Made by a program: the position numbers and the translations under genes. DNA of 50,554 nt from Candidatus Fusobacterium pullicola (GTDB taxonomy: Bacteria > Fusobacteriota > Fusobacteriia > Fusobacteriales > Fusobacteriaceae), in contig JAHLFN010000010.1 in NCBI GenBank assembly GCA_018883725.1, forward strand, positions 1 to 50,554, read 5' to 3'. Shown in pieces: positions 1 to 11,361 of this stretch. Position 1 is the first letter of the stretch. Each line of letters begins with the position of its first letter. Under the pieces are notes generated by a model. The model had not been told where the DNA came from and made no database searches. It saw only the letters and a program-made list of their open reading frames with translations.

Positions 1-74
1 TTAGATTAGTGTGTGGTAACTTTAATTTTAGCAGGAAAATTTACTTGTCTCACTATTTTTTTTGGGAAAAAAGT

Positions 75-116
75 AAAAAAGGTGTTAATACCTAAATGTC
101 TATAGGTACCAACACC
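75..116 (-). terminator. Rho-independent terminator reading leftwards
   Basis: GGTGTT (81-86) pairs with AACACC (111-116), and TACCTA (89-94) with TAGGTA (103-108), separated by a 2x2 internal loop and capped by an 8-nt loop. Read on the minus strand the hairpin is followed directly by six T (75-80) and then a second T run (67-72). On the plus strand the following bases are A-rich, so it is not a plus-strand terminator. No minus-strand gene is visible between it and tex. Confidence 0.6.
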
Positions 117-151
117 AAAAATTATACACCCAATATAAAACTCTTTTTTGT

Positions 152-180
152 TAGACAAGCTAGTAAAGTTTTGGTATAAT
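152..180 (+). promoter_or_regulatory. Promoter of the tex operon
   Basis: TAGACA (152-157), a 17-bp spacer, and TATAAT (175-180) preceded by TGG, giving an extended -10. It lies 45 bp upstream of the tex start and is the only strong promoter seen before the dense tex-glyS gene run. Confidence 0.7.
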
Positions 181-224
181 ATAAAGAAGTTCAGAAAATA
201 TTAAAAGAAAAATAAAGGTGAAAT

Positions 225-2390
225 ATGGAAAAGATATTTGAACAAGTAGCTAAAGAATTGGGATTATCTCTAGTTCAAGTAACAAATACTATGCAACTTT
301 TAGATGAAGGGGCTACAGTGCCTTTTATAGCAAGATATAGAAAGGAAGTTACTAATAATCTAGATGAGATAGAGATAGGAAAGATATTAGAAACAGTTAC
401 ATATCAAAGAAACTTAGAAAAGAGAAAAGAGGAAGTAATAAGACTTATTGAAGAGCAAGGGAAACTGACTGATGAAATAGTCAAAGCGGTTGCTCTAGCT
501 ACAAAACTTCAAGAGGTAGAAGATATATATTTCCCATATAGAAAAAAGAGAAAAACGAAGGCTGACATAGCAAAAGAAAGAGGATTGGAGCCTTTAGCTA
601 ACTATATATTAGAGGCAACTTCAGAGGAAGCTATAATTAAAAAAGCTGAGGAGTTTTTTAATGAAGAAGTAACAACTTCAGAGGAAGCAGTGGAAGGAGC
701 TATGCTTATACTAGCTCAAAATATCTCTGAAACTCCGATATATAGAGAAAAAATCAGAGAGATAATGTTGACTAAGGGAGTTATTACAACAAAGGAGACT
801 AAAAAAGCAAGAGAGCTAGATGCAAAGAAGGTTTATTCAGATTATTATCAATATAGTGAGCCAATTTCAAAGATGCCATCTCATAGAATCTTAGCTGTAA
901 ATAGAGGAGAGAATGAGGAGATACTATCTGTATCTATCGGATTTGAAGATGATGTAAGAGCAAGAGTTGAAGGGATTATTTTAAAGGATTTTAAAAATAA
1001 AAACTTACAAGAAACTTATAAAAAGATAGTAGTTGATGCTTTAGATAGATTAATTCTTCCGTCTATTGAAAGAGAGGTAAGAAATATTCTGACAGATAAG
1101 GCAGAAGAGGAAGCTATTAGAGTATTTAAGGAAAACTTAAAAAATCTATTGATGCAAGCTCCATTAAAAGAGAAAAATATTTTAGCTTTAGACCCAGGAT
1201 ATAGAACTGGTTGTAAAGTTGCTGTTATAGATAAAAATGGTTTTTATAGAGAAAATGATGTATTTTTCTTGGTTGCTGATATGCATACTCCAAAACAGTT
1301 AGAGACAGCTGAAAAGAAGATTATAGATTATGTGAAAAAATATAATATAGATATAATTGTAATAGGAAATGGAACAGCCTCAAGAGAAACGGAGAGTTTT
1401 GTGGCAGGAGTTATAAGAAAAAACAATCTAAATACAAAGTATCTTATTGCAAATGAAGCGGGAGCTTCAATTTACTCTGCTTCAAAAATAGCAGCTGAAG
1501 AGTTTCCAGATCTTGATGTAACAGTTAGAGGAGCTATATCAATAGGAAGAAGAGTACAAGATCCACTAGCTGAATTAGTGAAGATAGATCCTAAATCAAT
1601 AGGTGTAGGAATGTATCAACATGATGTAAATCAAGGTAAATTAGATGAGTCTTTAGATGCTGTTATTACATATGTTGTAAATAGTGTTGGAGCTAATCTA
1701 AATACTGCCTCTTGGGCACTACTTTCACATATCTCTGGTATAAAGAAAAATATAGCTAAAAATATAGTTGATTATAGAAAAGAGAATGGAAACTTTAAAA
1801 ATAGAAAAGAGCTTTTAAAGGTGAAAGGAATAGGAGCAAAGGCTTATGAACAGATGGCTGGATTCCTAGTAATTGTAGATGGAGAAAATGTATTAGATAA
1901 TACAATTATTCACCCAGAATCATATCATATAGCAAAAGAGTTACTTCAAAAGGCTGGATTAAGTGTTGAAGAGTATGGAAAGGACTTAAATGCTGCTAGA
2001 GAGAGATTAAAGGATTTTAATTATAGTAATTTTGCTAAGGAAAATGGTTATGGAGAAGAGACAGTAAAGGATATTTATGAGGCTTTAATAAGGGATAGAA
2101 GAGATCCGAGAGACAACTTTGAAAAACCTCTTCTAAAATCAGATATTTTAAATATAGAGAATTTACAACCAGGAATGGAGATAGAAGGAACAGTTAGAAA
2201 TGTTGTAAAATTTGGAGCTTTTATAGATATAGGATTAAAAAATGATGCTCTTTTACATATTTCTGAAATATCAGATAAATTTATAGATGATCCAAGTAAG
2301 GTATTATCTGTAGGACAAATTGTTAAAGTTAGAATTAAGGATATAGATAAAGAAAGAGAGAGAGTAGGATTAACTAAAAAGGAGAAATAG
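225..2390 (+). CDS. tex: Tex-family RNA-binding transcription accessory protein
   Basis: A 721-residue Tex protein, a cytoplasmic nucleic-acid-binding factor linked to transcription and RNA metabolism. It matches the family along its whole length. The N-terminal helical region has the 'VPFIARYRKE' signature near residue 32. The central YqgF/RNase H-like fold begins around 'LALDPGYRTG' (about residue 322). Helix-hairpin-helix repeats lie around residues 500-560, and a C-terminal S1 domain ('GAFIDIGL...LLHISEIS') covers about 645-715. The length is normal for the family. The start has a GGTG-type ribosome site 6-8 nt upstream. It is the first gene of a long operon, and the next gene starts 6 nt after its stop. 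Confidence 0.95.
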   Translation: MEKIFEQVAKELGLSLVQVTNTMQLLDEGATVPFIARYRKEVTNNLDEIEIGKILETVTYQRNLEKRKEEVIRLIEEQGKLTDEIVKAVALATKLQEVEDIYFPYRKKRKTKADIAKERGLEPLANYILEATSEEAIIKKAEEFFNEEVTTSEEAVEGAMLILAQNISETPIYREKIREIMLTKGVITTKETKKARELDAKKVYSDYYQYSEPISKMPSHRILAVNRGENEEILSVSIGFEDDVRARVEGIILKDFKNKNLQETYKKIVVDALDRLILPSIEREVRNILTDKAEEEAIRVFKENLKNLLMQAPLKEKNILALDPGYRTGCKVAVIDKNGFYRENDVFFLVADMHTPKQLETAEKKIIDYVKKYNIDIIVIGNGTASRETESFVAGVIRKNNLNTKYLIANEAGASIYSASKIAAEEFPDLDVTVRGAISIGRRVQDPLAELVKIDPKSIGVGMYQHDVNQGKLDESLDAVITYVVNSVGANLNTASWALLSHISGIKKNIAKNIVDYRKENGNFKNRKELLKVKGIGAKAYEQMAGFLVIVDGENVLDNTIIHPESYHIAKELLQKAGLSVEEYGKDLNAARERLKDFNYSNFAKENGYGEETVKDIYEALIRDRRDPRDNFEKPLLKSDILNIENLQPGMEIEGTVRNVVKFGAFIDIGLKNDALLHISEISDKFIDDPSKVLSVGQIVKVRIKDIDKERERVGLTKKEK

Positions 2391-2395
2391 TCAGA

Positions 2396-4804
2396 ATGAG
2401 AGTAAATAAAAATTCTCTTTTAGTCAGAATGATATTTTATAACGATATTGCTATAATAGTGGCTTCTACTACAATAGCTCTTTTTTTGACATTCATAGCT
2501 TTTCAAAACCTAGAATCTAGAGTTATAGACTCGGCAAGAGATAAAATTGTTTTAATGAATAGAGCATATAATGGAGAGATTTTAAGAGCGAAGGATGATT
2601 TAAATCAAACTTTAAGAAATATCTCTACATTAAGTAATAGAAGTTTAAAAAATATAGCTAGCTATAATGAAAAAGTAGCTATAATAAGAAATCAACTGAC
2701 TAGAAGGAATTATGAGCTTTACTCTGACTCTATCTTATCAATAGTAGATGAAAATGGTTTTATTTTAGGTGAAACCAAGAGAAAGGGAATTCCAAATAAA
2801 ATAGATAGAGAGACTTTTAAGGCTAATGTATCTAATGCAGATAATGATATAAAAACAAGCTACTTCTCAAAAATAGATGATAGAATTTATAATAAAATAA
2901 TTGTGAGATATAATGATGAGAGTAATAGAAAGTTATACTTAGTTTTAACCTTTCCAATTACTGAAAAAACTATTAAAAATTTAGCAAGTCTATCAAGCTT
3001 AGGAGAAGATGATAAAATTTTCTTAATAGTGGATGAAAAATACAAGATGGGTAATTTTAGTTTAGAAAAAAACACTCAATTTTTGAGCAAAAGAGATGTC
3101 AATAGAATGGCTAATAAAGGTTATAATTATATCTACAGAAGAAAAAATATTGATAATGAAGCTTATTATATAGCTCTATCAGATATATATGATTACCAAA
3201 ATAGGTATATTGGAAGTTTTGGAGTAGCAATATACTATGAGAATATAGAGAGATTAAAATTAGTTATCTCTCTTTCGGTAATAGTAATTGTATTAGTTTT
3301 TATTGCAATAAGTACAACTATATCCTCTAGAATGTTTAGTAAACTTTTAGAACCATTAGGGAGAATAATGGAAGCGGCGGAAGAGGTAAGTAAGGGAAAT
3401 TATAGAATTTTTGTAAAGCCAGAGGGTGTAGATGAGATGAGAACTCTCTCTAGAACCTTTAATAAAATGGCAGAGGATATCAGAGCCAATGAGGAGCAAG
3501 CTAAGAGTAAAAATAGAAAATTAGTGAGTACCTTAAAGAGAATAGATGCAGTAGAAAAAATTCTAATGAATATTCAGATAGAGAATGATATGAATATAAC
3601 AGTGAAAGAGATTATGTCGGCACTAACCTCAGAGATGGGATTAGGGTTTAGTAGAGCAATGTATTTTAGATATAGTAGAGAAATTGATACTATGGTTGGA
3701 GAGTTTGCTGTTATAAATAATAAGATAAAAAGAGATATATCAAATGTGATAGAGAATGGTAGAGGTTTTAAGTTTCAGATAGAGGAGCTAAATAAACTTA
3801 TAAAACTCATTAAGATACCATTTAAAAATAGTAATCTCATAGCCAAATCATTACTTGAAAAGAGAATTATCTTTCAAAATGATAAAGGATATAAACATGA
3901 ATTGGGAAACGAGCTATTTAAAAGTTTGGGAATAAATAATTTCTTAATAATGCCAATATATACAGAGAAGAGAAATTATGGGTGTATAGTAGTTGATTAT
4001 TTTGGAAAAAATAATTTGGTAACACAGGAAGAGGTTGAGTTACTCACACTTCTTTTCCTAAATATTTCAATTAGGATAAAGAATAGAAATCTAGAAGAGG
4101 AGAAGATAGATTTAGAGAGAACTGCAACAATAGGAAAGTTAGTAGATAGATTTTTTAAAAGTCGTGAAACTTCCTTTGAAAAAATGCTTGAGTTTACAGA
4201 AAAGATGCATGCCTATGATTCAAATAATACTCTATTTAAAATTCAGATTCAAGAGATAAAAGAGGAGATAAATAAGCTTAGAAGAGAGAGAGAGATTTTA
4301 AATGAGTATGTAGATATTAAGAAAAATAATCCTCTTGAAATTATAGAGATAGAGACAATTTTAGCAGAAATAATATCAGAAGTTGAGCCAAAATTGGAAA
4401 AATTAGGGATTAATATCTCAGTTTTTATAAACTATAATGGCAAAGTTTTAGGAAATAGAGCTAGGCTTAAAAGAGCTTTTTATGAGATAATAAAGAATGC
4501 TAAGGAATCTTTTGAAAAAAAGAATGATGATAATAAAAAAATAAATGTAATAGTGACAAAGGAAAAAAATGTCGATAAAATAAGAGTAAATATAATTGAT
4601 AATGGAATTGGAATGACACAGGAGCAGTTGGAAAATATATTTGAACCTTTTGTAGGATATAATGAGAATGCTCCAGGACTAGGACTTTCAATAGTATCAA
4701 GAATAATAAAGGATCATCATGGGGTGATTAAATACTCATCTCAATTAGGTGAGGGAACAGAGGTAAAAATAACTTTAAATATATATAAGGAGGAGATTTT
4801 ATAA
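2396..4804 (+). CDS. Membrane sensor-kinase-like protein lacking the phospho-acceptor histidine
   Basis: An 802-residue protein with histidine-kinase architecture. TM1 is at about 12-36, an extracytoplasmic sensor domain at about 37-286, TM2 at about 287-310, HAMP at about 311-368, a GAF-like region at about 390-560, a two-helix DHp-like segment at about 577-650, and a HATPase_c domain at about 690-800. The ATP-binding motifs are present: N box 'NAKESF' (about 701), G1 'DNGIGM' (D735), G2 'GLGLSI'. The DHp helix begins like a classical H box ('ATIGKLV'), but the position expected to hold the phosphorylated His is Lys588. No response regulator gene lies nearby. The gene sits between tex and ileS; its TAATG junction overlaps the ileS start by one base. 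The architecture is clear. Whether it is a pseudokinase, or uses another His such as that near residue 605, is open. Confidence 0.8.
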   Translation: MRVNKNSLLVRMIFYNDIAIIVASTTIALFLTFIAFQNLESRVIDSARDKIVLMNRAYNGEILRAKDDLNQTLRNISTLSNRSLKNIASYNEKVAIIRNQLTRRNYELYSDSILSIVDENGFILGETKRKGIPNKIDRETFKANVSNADNDIKTSYFSKIDDRIYNKIIVRYNDESNRKLYLVLTFPITEKTIKNLASLSSLGEDDKIFLIVDEKYKMGNFSLEKNTQFLSKRDVNRMANKGYNYIYRRKNIDNEAYYIALSDIYDYQNRYIGSFGVAIYYENIERLKLVISLSVIVIVLVFIAISTTISSRMFSKLLEPLGRIMEAAEEVSKGNYRIFVKPEGVDEMRTLSRTFNKMAEDIRANEEQAKSKNRKLVSTLKRIDAVEKILMNIQIENDMNITVKEIMSALTSEMGLGFSRAMYFRYSREIDTMVGEFAVINNKIKRDISNVIENGRGFKFQIEELNKLIKLIKIPFKNSNLIAKSLLEKRIIFQNDKGYKHELGNELFKSLGINNFLIMPIYTEKRNYGCIVVDYFGKNNLVTQEEVELLTLLFLNISIRIKNRNLEEEKIDLERTATIGKLVDRFFKSRETSFEKMLEFTEKMHAYDSNNTLFKIQIQEIKEEINKLRREREILNEYVDIKKNNPLEIIEIETILAEIISEVEPKLEKLGINISVFINYNGKVLGNRARLKRAFYEIIKNAKESFEKKNDDNKKINVIVTKEKNVDKIRVNIIDNGIGMTQEQLENIFEPFVGYNENAPGLGLSIVSRIIKDHHGVIKYSSQLGEGTEVKITLNIYKEEIL

Positions 4805-7605
4805 TGAGTGAAAAGGATTACGGAGCTACACTAAACCTTCCGAAGACAAGTTTTCAAATGAAAGCAAATCTTCCAAATAAGGAACCTAAAATCATTCAAA
4901 AATGGGAAGAAGATAAGATTTATGAGAAAGGATTAACAAAGGGAACAAAGTCATTTATATTACATGATGGACCACCTTATGCAAATGGAGATATCCATAT
5001 AGGACATGCTTTAAATAAAATTTTAAAAGATATAATTTTAAAATATAAAAGACTTAGAGGATATAATGCACCATATGTTCCTGGATGGGATACACACGGT
5101 CTACCAATAGAGTTAAAAGTAACAGAGCAACTAGGAGAGAAGGCAAAGGATATGTCTCCATTAGAGATAAGAAAACTTTGTACAGAGTATGCTCTAAAAT
5201 GGGTAGATATCCAAAGAGAAGGATTTAAGAGATTAGGAGTTTTAGGAGATTGGGAAAATCCTTATCTAACTTTAAAACCTGAGTATGAGGCAAAACAATT
5301 AGAGGTATTTGGAGAGTTATATGAAAATGGATATATTTTCAAAGGACTAAAACCAATTTACTGGTCACCAGTTACAGAAACAGCTCTAGCAGAAGCAGAG
5401 ATAGAGTATAAAAATGTAACATCTCCATCTATCTATGTAAAAATGGAAGCTAATGCTGATTTATTAGAGAGACTTGGATTTACAGAGCAAGCTTGGGTAG
5501 TAATTTGGACAACTACTCCATGGACATTACCAGCAAATATGGCTATATCATTAAATCCTAACTTTGAGTATGGAGTATATAGAACTGAAAAAGGAAATTT
5601 AATCCTAGCTAAAGAGTTAGCTGAAAAAGCTTTTGCTGAGATGGAAATAGCTGAATATGAACTAGTAAAAGAGTTTGTAGGAAGTGAGTTAGAGAGAGCA
5701 ACTTATAAGCACCCATTCTTAGATAGAACTGGTATGATAATTCTAGGAACACATGTAACTGCTGACGCAGGAACAGGATGTGTACACACAGCTCCAGGAC
5801 ATGGGCAAGACGACTATGTTGTTGGAACAAGATATGGAATAGAGGTAGTTTCTCCTATCAATAATAAAGGGGTATTAACAGAGGAAGCAGGACAATTTGC
5901 CGGACTATTCTACTTAAAAGCAAATAAAGAGATAGTTGCTTTCTTAACAGAGACAGGGCACCTATTAAAACTAAAAAATATAGAACACTCATATCCACAC
6001 GATTGGAGATCAAAAACTCCAGTAATATTCAGAGCTACAGAGCAATGGTTCGTAAAAGCTGAAGGTTCAGACTTAAGAGAGAAAGCATTAAGAGCTCTTG
6101 ATAATGTAGAGTTTGTACCAGCATGGGGAAGAAATAGAATAGGTTCTATGCTAGAAACAAGACCTGACTGGTGTATCTCTAGACAAAGAGTATGGGGAGT
6201 ACCAATTCCTGTATTTTATAACGAAGAAACTGGAAAAGAGATCTATAATAAAGAGATTTTAGCAAGAGTAATAGAGATAGTTAAAAAAGAGGGAACAGCT
6301 GCATGGCTAACTTATACAGCTGAAGAGTTAATAGGAGAAGAGTTATTAGAGAAATATAACTTAAAAGGAGTAACTCTAAGAAAAGAAACAAATATTATGG
6401 ACGTTTGGTTTGACTCGGGAGTATCTCATAGATCAGTTTTAGAAACTAGAGGAGAGTTACTACATAGACCAGCTGATATGTACTTAGAGGGATCTGACCA
6501 ACATAGAGGATGGTTCCAAACATCACTTCTTACTTCAATAGGTTCTACACATGATGCTCCATACAAAAAAATCTTAACTCACGGATTTGTAAATGATGGA
6601 GAAGGTAAGAAAATGTCTAAGTCAGTAGGAAACGTAGTGGTTCCAGCTGATGTTATAAAAGTATATGGAGCAGATATTTTAAGACTTTGGTGTGCTTCAG
6701 TAGACTACAGAGAGGATGTAAAAATCTCTGATAATATCTTAAAACAAATGGCAGAAGCTTACAGAAGAGTAAGAAATACAGCTAGATATATTTTAGGAAA
6801 CAGCAATGATTTCAATCCAGCAACTGATAAAGTCGCTTATAAAGATTTAATGGAAATCGATAAATGGGCATTAAATAAATTAGAGATATTAAAGAGAAAA
6901 GTTACAGAAAACTATGAAAAATATGAGTTCTATAACCTATTCCAAGATATTCACTATTTTGCTGGTGTAGATATGTCTGCTTTCTATCTAGATATTATAA
7001 AAGATAGATTATATACAGAAGGAACAGATTCATTAGATAGAAGATCAGCTCAAACTGTAATGACAGAGATACTATTAACTTTAACTAAGATGATAGCTCC
7101 AATCCTTTCATTCACAGCTGAGGAGATTTGGGATACACTTCCAGAAGCTTTAAAAGATGAGGAATCAGTACTATTAACTTCTTGGTATGAAGAAAATGAT
7201 GAGTACTTAAACTCAGAAGTAGAAGCTAAATGGGCAGATATAGTAAAAATCAGAAAAGAAGCTAATAAATCATTAGAAAAAGCAAGACAAGGAGAGAATA
7301 GAATAATTGGAAACTCTCTTGATGCTAAGGTTATGTTATGCTCTAAAAATGCTGAGATGCAAAAATTCTTAGTAGAAAATAGAGATAGATTAGAGTTAGC
7401 TCTAATTGTTTCAAATGTTGAAATTGTAGATAATTGTGATGAGACATTTGTAGAGGGTGAAGAGTTAAAAGAGCTTTACATAAAAGTTGTACATGCAGAG
7501 GGAGAAAAGTGTGAAAGATGTTGGAAATATTCAACTGAGGTTGGACAAGATGCTGAACACCCTACACTTTGCCCAAGATGTGCTTCTGTATTAAAAAATA
7601 ATTAG
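4804..7605 (+). CDS. ileS: Isoleucyl-tRNA synthetase
   Basis: A 933-residue class I aminoacyl-tRNA synthetase that charges tRNA-Ile and edits misactivated valine. HIGH is at residues 65-68 and KMSKS at 603-607. The CP1 editing domain contains the '[10 protein letters not shown]' and '[12 protein letters not shown]' motifs. The C terminus has the zinc-binding 'CERCW...CPRC' cysteines of the bacterial-type (IleS1) enzyme. Length is typical. The ATG overlaps the stop of the upstream kinase-like gene and follows an AGGAGG ribosome site. No T-box leader is possible here because there is no intergenic space, so expression probably depends on the upstream operon promoter. Confidence 0.98.
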   Translation: MSEKDYGATLNLPKTSFQMKANLPNKEPKIIQKWEEDKIYEKGLTKGTKSFILHDGPPYANGDIHIGHALNKILKDIILKYKRLRGYNAPYVPGWDTHGLPIELKVTEQLGEKAKDMSPLEIRKLCTEYALKWVDIQREGFKRLGVLGDWENPYLTLKPEYEAKQLEVFGELYENGYIFKGLKPIYWSPVTETALAEAEIEYKNVTSPSIYVKMEANADLLERLGFTEQAWVVIWTTTPWTLPANMAISLNPNFEYGVYRTEKGNLILAKELAEKAFAEMEIAEYELVKEFVGSELERATYKHPFLDRTGMIILGTHVTADAGTGCVHTAPGHGQDDYVVGTRYGIEVVSPINNKGVLTEEAGQFAGLFYLKANKEIVAFLTETGHLLKLKNIEHSYPHDWRSKTPVIFRATEQWFVKAEGSDLREKALRALDNVEFVPAWGRNRIGSMLETRPDWCISRQRVWGVPIPVFYNEETGKEIYNKEILARVIEIVKKEGTAAWLTYTAEELIGEELLEKYNLKGVTLRKETNIMDVWFDSGVSHRSVLETRGELLHRPADMYLEGSDQHRGWFQTSLLTSIGSTHDAPYKKILTHGFVNDGEGKKMSKSVGNVVVPADVIKVYGADILRLWCASVDYREDVKISDNILKQMAEAYRRVRNTARYILGNSNDFNPATDKVAYKDLMEIDKWALNKLEILKRKVTENYEKYEFYNLFQDIHYFAGVDMSAFYLDIIKDRLYTEGTDSLDRRSAQTVMTEILLTLTKMIAPILSFTAEEIWDTLPEALKDEESVLLTSWYEENDEYLNSEVEAKWADIVKIRKEANKSLEKARQGENRIIGNSLDAKVMLCSKNAEMQKFLVENRDRLELALIVSNVEIVDNCDETFVEGEELKELYIKVVHAEGEKCERCWKYSTEVGQDAEHPTLCPRCASVLKNN

Positions 7606-7613
7606 GAGATATT

Positions 7614-8081
7614 ATGATATATATAGTTTTAATCTTGATACTTGTTGGTGCTGACCAACTTTCAAAATACCTCATAGATAGTCATATGTTGGAGGGAGAG
7701 ACAATACCTTTAATAAGTAATTTTTTTCACATTACTTATGTAAAAAATAGGGGTATTGCCTTTGGAATGTTTCAAGGAAAACTAGATATAATAAGTATAG
7801 CTACAATTATAGCAATTGTAGCTATTGCTTATTACCTGTATAGAGAGAGAAATAAACTATCTGTAGTAGAGAAGATGGGATTTATCTATATCTTAGCAGG
7901 AGCTATTGGAAATATGATAGACAGAGCTTTTAGAGGATATGTAGTAGATATGGTAGACTTTAGAGGTATCTGGAGTTATGTATTTAATCTAGCAGATGTC
8001 TGGATAAATATGGGAGTAGTATTTGTACTATTAGATCAATTAATTCTTAGAAAGAAGAGAGAAACCGAGGAGGATAAATAA
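7614..8081 (+). CDS. lspA: Lipoprotein signal peptidase (signal peptidase II)
   Basis: A 155-residue inner-membrane aspartic peptidase that cleaves prolipoprotein signal peptides after diacylglyceryl transfer. Four hydrophobic segments are visible. Catalytic aspartates are in 'GNMIDR' (D103) and 'FNLADV' (D128). The conserved '[11 protein letters not shown]' stretch follows the second half of the periplasmic loop. The ileS-lspA order is common in bacteria. It starts 8 nt after ileS and its TAATG stop/start junction overlaps glyQ by one base. Confidence 0.96.
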   Translation: MIYIVLILILVGADQLSKYLIDSHMLEGETIPLISNFFHITYVKNRGIAFGMFQGKLDIISIATIIAIVAIAYYLYRERNKLSVVEKMGFIYILAGAIGNMIDRAFRGYVVDMVDFRGIWSYVFNLADVWINMGVVFVLLDQLILRKKRETEEDK

Positions 8082-8950
8082 TGACATTTCAAGAGATAAT
8101 TTTTGCTCTTCAAAAATACTGGAGTTCAAAAGGGTGTGTACTAGGAAACCCTTATGATATTGAGAAGGGAGCTGGAACATTTAACCCAAATACATTCCTT
8201 ATGTCATTGGGACCAGAGCCATGGAGTGTGGCATATGTTGAGCCATCAAGAAGACCAAAAGATGGAAGATATGGAGAGAATCCAAATAGAGTTTATCAAC
8301 ATCACCAATTCCAAGTTATAATGAAACCATCTCCATTAAATATTCAAGAACTATACTTAGAAAGTTTAAGAGTATTAGGAATAGAGCCAGAAAAGCATGA
8401 TATTCGTTTTGTAGAAGATGACTGGGAATCACCAACATTAGGAGCTTGGGGACTTGGTTGGGAAGTATGGTTAGATGGAATGGAGGTAACTCAATTCACG
8501 TATTTCCAACAAGTAGGAGGACTTGAATTAGATCCTATTCCTGTTGAGATAACTTATGGACTTGAAAGAATAGCTCTATATATTCAAAATAAAGAAAATA
8601 TCTATGATTTAGAGTGGGCTCCAGGAGTAAAATATGGAGATATGAGATTCCAATTTGAATATGAAAACTCAAAATACTCTTTTGAATTAGCTGATTTAGA
8701 TAAACATTTCAAATGGTTTGATGAATTTGAGAAGGAAGCTAGCAGAATACTAGATGAAGGTTTAGTATTACCAGCTTATGACTACGTTTTAAAATGTTCT
8801 CATGTATTCAATGTATTAGACTCAAGAGGTGCTATATCTACAACTGAGAGAATGGCATACATATTAAGAGTAAGAAACTTAGCAAGAAGATGTGCTGAAG
8901 TTTACGTTCAAAACAGAAAAGATTTAGGATATCCACTACTAAAGAAGTAA
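8081..8950 (+). CDS. glyQ: Glycyl-tRNA synthetase alpha subunit
   Basis: A 289-residue alpha chain of the tetrameric (alpha2beta2) bacterial glycyl-tRNA synthetase. It contains the class II catalytic core that activates glycine. Recognisable family stretches are '[15 protein letters not shown]', '[19 protein letters not shown]' and the motif-3-like '[11 protein letters not shown]'. Length is normal. It is followed by glyS after a structured spacer of about 120 nt, unlike the tight spacing elsewhere in this operon. Confidence 0.97.
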   Translation: MTFQEIIFALQKYWSSKGCVLGNPYDIEKGAGTFNPNTFLMSLGPEPWSVAYVEPSRRPKDGRYGENPNRVYQHHQFQVIMKPSPLNIQELYLESLRVLGIEPEKHDIRFVEDDWESPTLGAWGLGWEVWLDGMEVTQFTYFQQVGGLELDPIPVEITYGLERIALYIQNKENIYDLEWAPGVKYGDMRFQFEYENSKYSFELADLDKHFKWFDEFEKEASRILDEGLVLPAYDYVLKCSHVFNVLDSRGAISTTERMAYILRVRNLARRCAEVYVQNRKDLGYPLLKK

Positions 8951-8963
8951 TTTAAAGGATGAG

Positions 8964-9043
8964 AGGAAAACTTAAAGAACTGTAGTATTTATAAAGAGAA
9001 GTTAATCAACTTCTTGGAGTTAAAAATAATTTTAGGTTTTCTT
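8964..9043 (+). other. Predicted RNA structure in the glyQ-glyS spacer
   Basis: An outer helix pairs 8964-8976 with 9031-9043, 13 bp including two G-U pairs. An inner hairpin pairs AGAAGTT (8997-9003) with AACTTCT (9008-9014) around an AATC loop. Neither helix is followed by a clean T run, so it is not an obvious terminator. The glyS ribosome site (9058-9064) lies just outside the outer helix. The pairing was found by eye, with no energy calculation. Confidence 0.45.
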
Positions 9044-9071
9044 ATTGGATAATAATAGAGGAGGAAGAACA

Positions 9072-11138
9072 TTGAGATTACTATTTGAAATAGGAATGGA
9101 AGAGTTGCCAGCAAGATTTCTTAATCAGGCACTAAGTGATTTAAAATCTAATTTAGAAACAAAATTAAACAATGAAAGAATAAAATTTGATGAGATAAAA
9201 ACTTATGGAACACCAAGAAGACTTGTACTTGATGTACAAAACTTAGCTGAAAATCAAGAGGATTTAGACCTAGTAAATATGGGACCAGCTAAGAGTGTTG
9301 CCTATGTAAACGGAGAGATTTCAAGAGCAGGTCTTGGATTTGCAAAATCTCAAGGAATAGAGCCAGAACAATTAGAGATTATATCAACTCCAAAGGGAGA
9401 ATATATAGCAGCTAGAAAGTTTATGAAAGGAAGAGCTACAAAGGAGCTTTTACCAGAGATATTAAAATCATTAGTATTAGAGTTAAACTTCCCTAAATCT
9501 ATGAGATGGGCAGATAAAAAATTAAGATTTGCAAGACCAGTACAATGGTTCTTAGCTCTATGTGATTCAAAGGTAGTACCATTTGAAATAGAGGGAATAG
9601 TAAGTGGAAATAGATCAAGAGGTCACAGATTCTTTGGAAAAGAGTTTGAGGCATCAAATGCACAAGATTACTTTACAAAATTAAGAGAAAATAATGTAAT
9701 AGTAGATATAGCTGAGAGAAGAGAGTTAGTAAAAGAGTTAGTAGCTAAATGTGCAGAAGCAGGAGAGCAAGTGCACATAGAAGATGAGTTACTAGATGAG
9801 GTAACTAACCTAATAGAGTATCCATGCCCAATAGTTGGAAGCTTCAATGCTGACTTCTTAGAAGTACCACAAGATGTATTAATAATCTCTATGCAAGTTC
9901 ACCAAAGATATTTCCCTATTCTAGATACAAATGGAAAACTATTACCTAAGTTTGTAGTTGTAAGAAATGGAGTAGAAACATCAGATTTCGTAAGAAAAGG
10001 AAATGAAAAAGTTCTATCAGCTAGACTAGCAGATGCTAGATTCTTCTATCAAGAGGATTTAAAACATCCACTAGTTGATAATGTAGAAAAGTTAAAAACT
10101 GTTGTATTCCAAAAAGATTTAGGAACTATCTACCAAAAAATAGAGAGAAGTAAAGAGTTAGCTAGTTATTTAATAGATGTATTAGGATGTACAGATAGAA
10201 GAGATGATATTTTAAGAACTGTATATTTAGCTAAAGCTGACTTAGTATCAAATATGATAGGGGAGAAGGAGTTTACAAAACTTCAAGGGTTCATGGGAGC
10301 AGACTACGCTCTAAAATCTGGAGAAAATGAGAGAGTTTCTCTAGGAATAAAAGAACACTACTATCCAAGATTCCAAGGAGATTTACTACCAACAGAGATG
10401 GAAGGTATAATTGCTGGTATTGCTGATAGAGTAGATACATTAGTAGGATGCTTTGGAGTAGGAGTTATCCCTAGTGGTTCAAAAGATCCATTCGCTTTAA
10501 GAAGAGCAGCATTAGGAATAGCAAATATAATAGTTAATTCTAAATTAAATATATCATTAAAAGCTCTAGTTAATAAATCACTGGATACATTAGTAGCTGA
10601 TGGAGTATTAAAAAGAGATAGAGCTACTGTAGAAGCAGAGGTATTAGAGTTCTTTAAACAAAGAGCTATAAATATTTTTGGAGATATGGGATATAGTAGA
10701 GATGTTATTGGAGCTGTATTAGATAAAGATTGTGACAACTTAGTAGAAGCATTAGAAAGAGTAAAAACATTAGAAGCTTTTGCAAAAGAGGAAGAGTTTG
10801 GAAAACTATTACCAGTATTAAAAAGAGTTGGAAATATCTCTAAAGATCATACAGATACAAAAGTTAATCCAGAGTTATTCAAAGAAGAGATTGAAAAAGA
10901 GTTATATCAATTCTCTACTGAATTAAATAGTAAAGTAAATGTAGCTATTGAGCAAAGAGATTATGCTAAATATCTACAAGAGATAACAGCTGGAAAAGAT
11001 ATAATCAACAACTATTTTGATAAAGTAATAGTAATGGATAAAGATGAGGCTATTAAAAATAATAGATTATCTCAAATGAGATTTTTAACTGATATCTTTA
11101 CTAAGATGGCAGATTTAAATCAAATAGAAGAAAGATAA
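9072..11138 (+). CDS. glyS: Glycyl-tRNA synthetase beta subunit
   Basis: The beta chain of the heterotetrameric glycyl-tRNA synthetase, needed for tRNA binding and full activity with GlyQ. The family start '[15 protein letters not shown]' is at the N terminus. Other conserved parts are '[17 protein letters not shown]' (near 150), 'MQVHQRYFP' (near 285) and the HD-like central region. The C-terminal anticodon-binding-like domain ends the protein. I choose the TTG at 9072, giving 688 residues, because GAGGAGG at 9058-9064 lies 7 nt upstream. An in-frame TTG at 9045 would place that ribosome site inside the gene and add nine residues unlike the family. Confidence 0.96.
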   Translation: MRLLFEIGMEELPARFLNQALSDLKSNLETKLNNERIKFDEIKTYGTPRRLVLDVQNLAENQEDLDLVNMGPAKSVAYVNGEISRAGLGFAKSQGIEPEQLEIISTPKGEYIAARKFMKGRATKELLPEILKSLVLELNFPKSMRWADKKLRFARPVQWFLALCDSKVVPFEIEGIVSGNRSRGHRFFGKEFEASNAQDYFTKLRENNVIVDIAERRELVKELVAKCAEAGEQVHIEDELLDEVTNLIEYPCPIVGSFNADFLEVPQDVLIISMQVHQRYFPILDTNGKLLPKFVVVRNGVETSDFVRKGNEKVLSARLADARFFYQEDLKHPLVDNVEKLKTVVFQKDLGTIYQKIERSKELASYLIDVLGCTDRRDDILRTVYLAKADLVSNMIGEKEFTKLQGFMGADYALKSGENERVSLGIKEHYYPRFQGDLLPTEMEGIIAGIADRVDTLVGCFGVGVIPSGSKDPFALRRAALGIANIIVNSKLNISLKALVNKSLDTLVADGVLKRDRATVEAEVLEFFKQRAINIFGDMGYSRDVIGAVLDKDCDNLVEALERVKTLEAFAKEEEFGKLLPVLKRVGNISKDHTDTKVNPELFKEEIEKELYQFSTELNSKVNVAIEQRDYAKYLQEITAGKDIINNYFDKVIVMDKDEAIKNNRLSQMRFLTDIFTKMADLNQIEER

Positions 11139-11206
11139 TAGTTGAATTATTATAATAAAGGGTAAAACTTTAATAACTTAATGGATATTTTTATTTAAGA
11201 ATAAAG

Positions 11207-11301
11207 AGCAAGTCTGGCTTAGCTCACTAAAAACACAAAAGATGCTTTCGCTTAAAAAAGTTGTGTTTTTTAGCGGTTGTCTTTGCTGACTTGCTTTATT
11301 T
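11207..11301. repeat. Long imperfect inverted repeat between glyS and the EIIC-like gene
   Basis: AGCAAGTC (11207-11214) pairs with GACTTGCT (11288-11295). CTAAAAACACAA (11227-11238) pairs with TTGTGTTTTTTAG (11261-11273) with one bulge. A small GC hairpin sits at the tip (11244-11251). AATAAAG flanking the left arm and CTTTATT after the right arm extend the symmetry. The right side is T-rich but has no clean U tract. It fills most of the 223-nt gap. It could be a large terminator, a structured RNA, or a MITE-like repeat. Confidence 0.6.
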
Positions 11302-11361
11302 ATTATTTCTGATATTTAATATTATATAAATATTTTGTATGTGTAAAATGAGGAGAGATAA

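Noticed and set aside
3-95. Open frame on the plus strand from the window edge to TAA at 93-95, possibly a gene tail
   Set aside because: Only 30 codons, no recognisable sequence, and its stop lies inside the leftward terminator hairpin; compatible with chance.
8951-9071. Possible T-box leader controlling glyS
   Set aside because: No T-box consensus or terminator/antiterminator pair is visible and the position between glyQ and glyS is unusual for one; I kept it as an unclassified structure.
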